Source of the DNA: Candidatus Pristimantibacillus lignocellulolyticus
Lineage (GTDB): Bacteria; Bacillota; Bacilli; Paenibacillales; Paenibacillaceae
Reading direction: 5' to 3'
Assembly: GCA_023639215.1 (NCBI GenBank)
Contig: CP097899.1
Span: forward strand, 2,295,001 to 2,359,000
DNA length: 64,000 nucleotides
Position numbers and translations under genes: made by a program. The notes under the pieces were generated by a model. That model saw nothing but the letters and a program-made list of their open reading frames with translations, did no database searches and was not told where the DNA came from. Numbering within the stretch: the stretch's first letter is position 1; each line of letters starts with the position of its first letter. Positions 63,612-64,000 of the stretch are shown here, piece after piece.

Positions 63612-63652
63612 CCAAGGGTATCGTCTAAGCTTTATGCGGTCGATACCCTTGG
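63612..63652 (+). terminator. hairpin between the two cohesin-protein genes
   Basis: A perfect 12-base stem (CCAAGGGTATCG and its complement) with a 17-base loop. No T run follows, so it may be a processing or partial termination site. Confidence 0.55.
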
Positions 63653-63698
63653 ATCTGTTCCTCTACTAACCATTCTAAGAACAAGGGAGACGATTCAA

Positions 63699-64000
63699 TT
63701 GAAGATTCAAAAATTGGGGTTGCTGCTGTCCAAGCTTTTGTTGTCTATGCTTCTGCTATTTACGATGCTGCCGATCATAGCGAACGCTGAGGTAAATCCC
63801 TCTTTTTCATTAAGCAGCTCTATCAGCAATGCAAAAATTGGCGATGAAGTGGTAGTCAATGTTGAAGGCCATAACGTGAAGAACATTTTTGGATATGAAC
63901 TTCGACTATCCTACGACTCTAATGTATTAAAATTCCGTCAAGCATCTACTACTTGGGAAGGCTTTACGGTCCCATCGATTGTTGAGGATGGGAATATTAT
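63699..64000 (+). CDS. secreted cohesin-domain protein, 5' part only
   Basis: The gene runs off the right edge; 100 codons are visible. TTG 63699 follows AAGGGAG about ten bases upstream. A signal peptide is clear (KLLLSMLLLFTMLPIIANA), and the mature part begins with a cohesin-like domain: SSSISNAKIGDEVVVNVEGH and IFGYELRLSYDSNVLKFRQA, matching the first strands of cohesins. It follows the esterase with only a short gap, so the two may be coexpressed. What lies after the cohesin cannot be seen. Confidence 0.8.
   Translation, partial: MKIQKLGLLLSKLLLSMLLLFTMLPIIANAEVNPSFSLSSSISNAKIGDEVVVNVEGHNVKNIFGYELRLSYDSNVLKFRQASTTWEGFTVPSIVEDGNI

Overview
The window looks like a chromosomal segment of a low-GC Paenibacillaceae-type Firmicute. 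Pointers are strong AGGAGG-type ribosome binding sites with frequent TTG starts, a bacillithiol gene pair (yojF-bshB2), a seven-gene Mrp antiporter operon, Bacillus-style fad genes, and families typical of this group (CD3324, DUF2804, DUF402, YjhG-type xylonate dehydratase, dockerin and cohesin proteins). Most of the window is AT-rich. Three stretches are visibly GC-richer by hand count of sample lines (about 52-58% against about 37%): 13.3-14.7 kb, 49.5-52.5 kb and 60.8-63.0 kb. I infer they are acquired DNA.

Layout. 0-4.5 kb: a LysR regulator fragment diverges from a pentose phosphate operon (zwf-tkt-tal). 4.55-5.29 kb: an array of 14 full 51-bp repeats without a gene I trust. 5.5-9 kb: HxlR/nitroreductase pair with twin operators, a PH-domain protein, a reductase gene broken by an in-frame TGA, and its likely MarR regulator, which appears to be made from a leaderless transcript. 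9-13 kb: DegV, YojF, BshB2, DUF402 and DUF2804 proteins. 13.3-15.8 kb: a decayed Hph-like kinase, a CD3324 protein and an AraC/GyrI regulator. 15.8-22.6 kb: mrpABCDEFG with a divergent KdpD-like universal stress protein. 22.8-27.2 kb: a sugar ABC transporter (no ATPase gene) with a LacI regulator. 27.4 kb: tRNA-Asp. 27.6-41.3 kb: a fatty acid beta-oxidation locus: etfBA on one strand, and a membrane FeS oxidoreductase, fadN, fadA, fadE, an acyl-CoA ligase with 25 Ala-Glu repeats, and a thioesterase on the other.

41.3-46.3 kb: small proteins, a Map-type aminopeptidase, two tandem paralogous lipoproteins and a rhodanese. 46.4-49.2 kb is a decaying accessory patch: a DUF5713 gene, a frameshifted TPR-Imm51 immunity gene, an orphan gene tail, and a protein with 13-residue repeats ahead of a TIR/deoxyribosyltransferase-like domain. 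49.5-52.5 kb: a DJ-1/PfpI protein and an accessory SecA. 53.1-60.1 kb: an IclR-controlled operon encoding the lower Weimberg route from xylonate to 2-oxoglutarate plus a GH43 beta-xylosidase. 60.2-64 kb: a decayed sugar permease gene, a secreted esterase carrying both a cohesin and a dockerin, and the start of another secreted cohesin protein. The right end therefore joins xylan breakdown outside the cell to pentose oxidation inside.

Intergenic repeats are the other theme: the 51-bp repeat (array plus one unit 22 kb away), a 187-bp repeat with relatives at 10.6 and 37.0 kb, hairpin leaders that run into the ribosome binding sites of mrpA and the rhodanese (and in a simpler form map), and a nested inverted repeat upstream of map. 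All calls come from reading the sequence; no database search was run.
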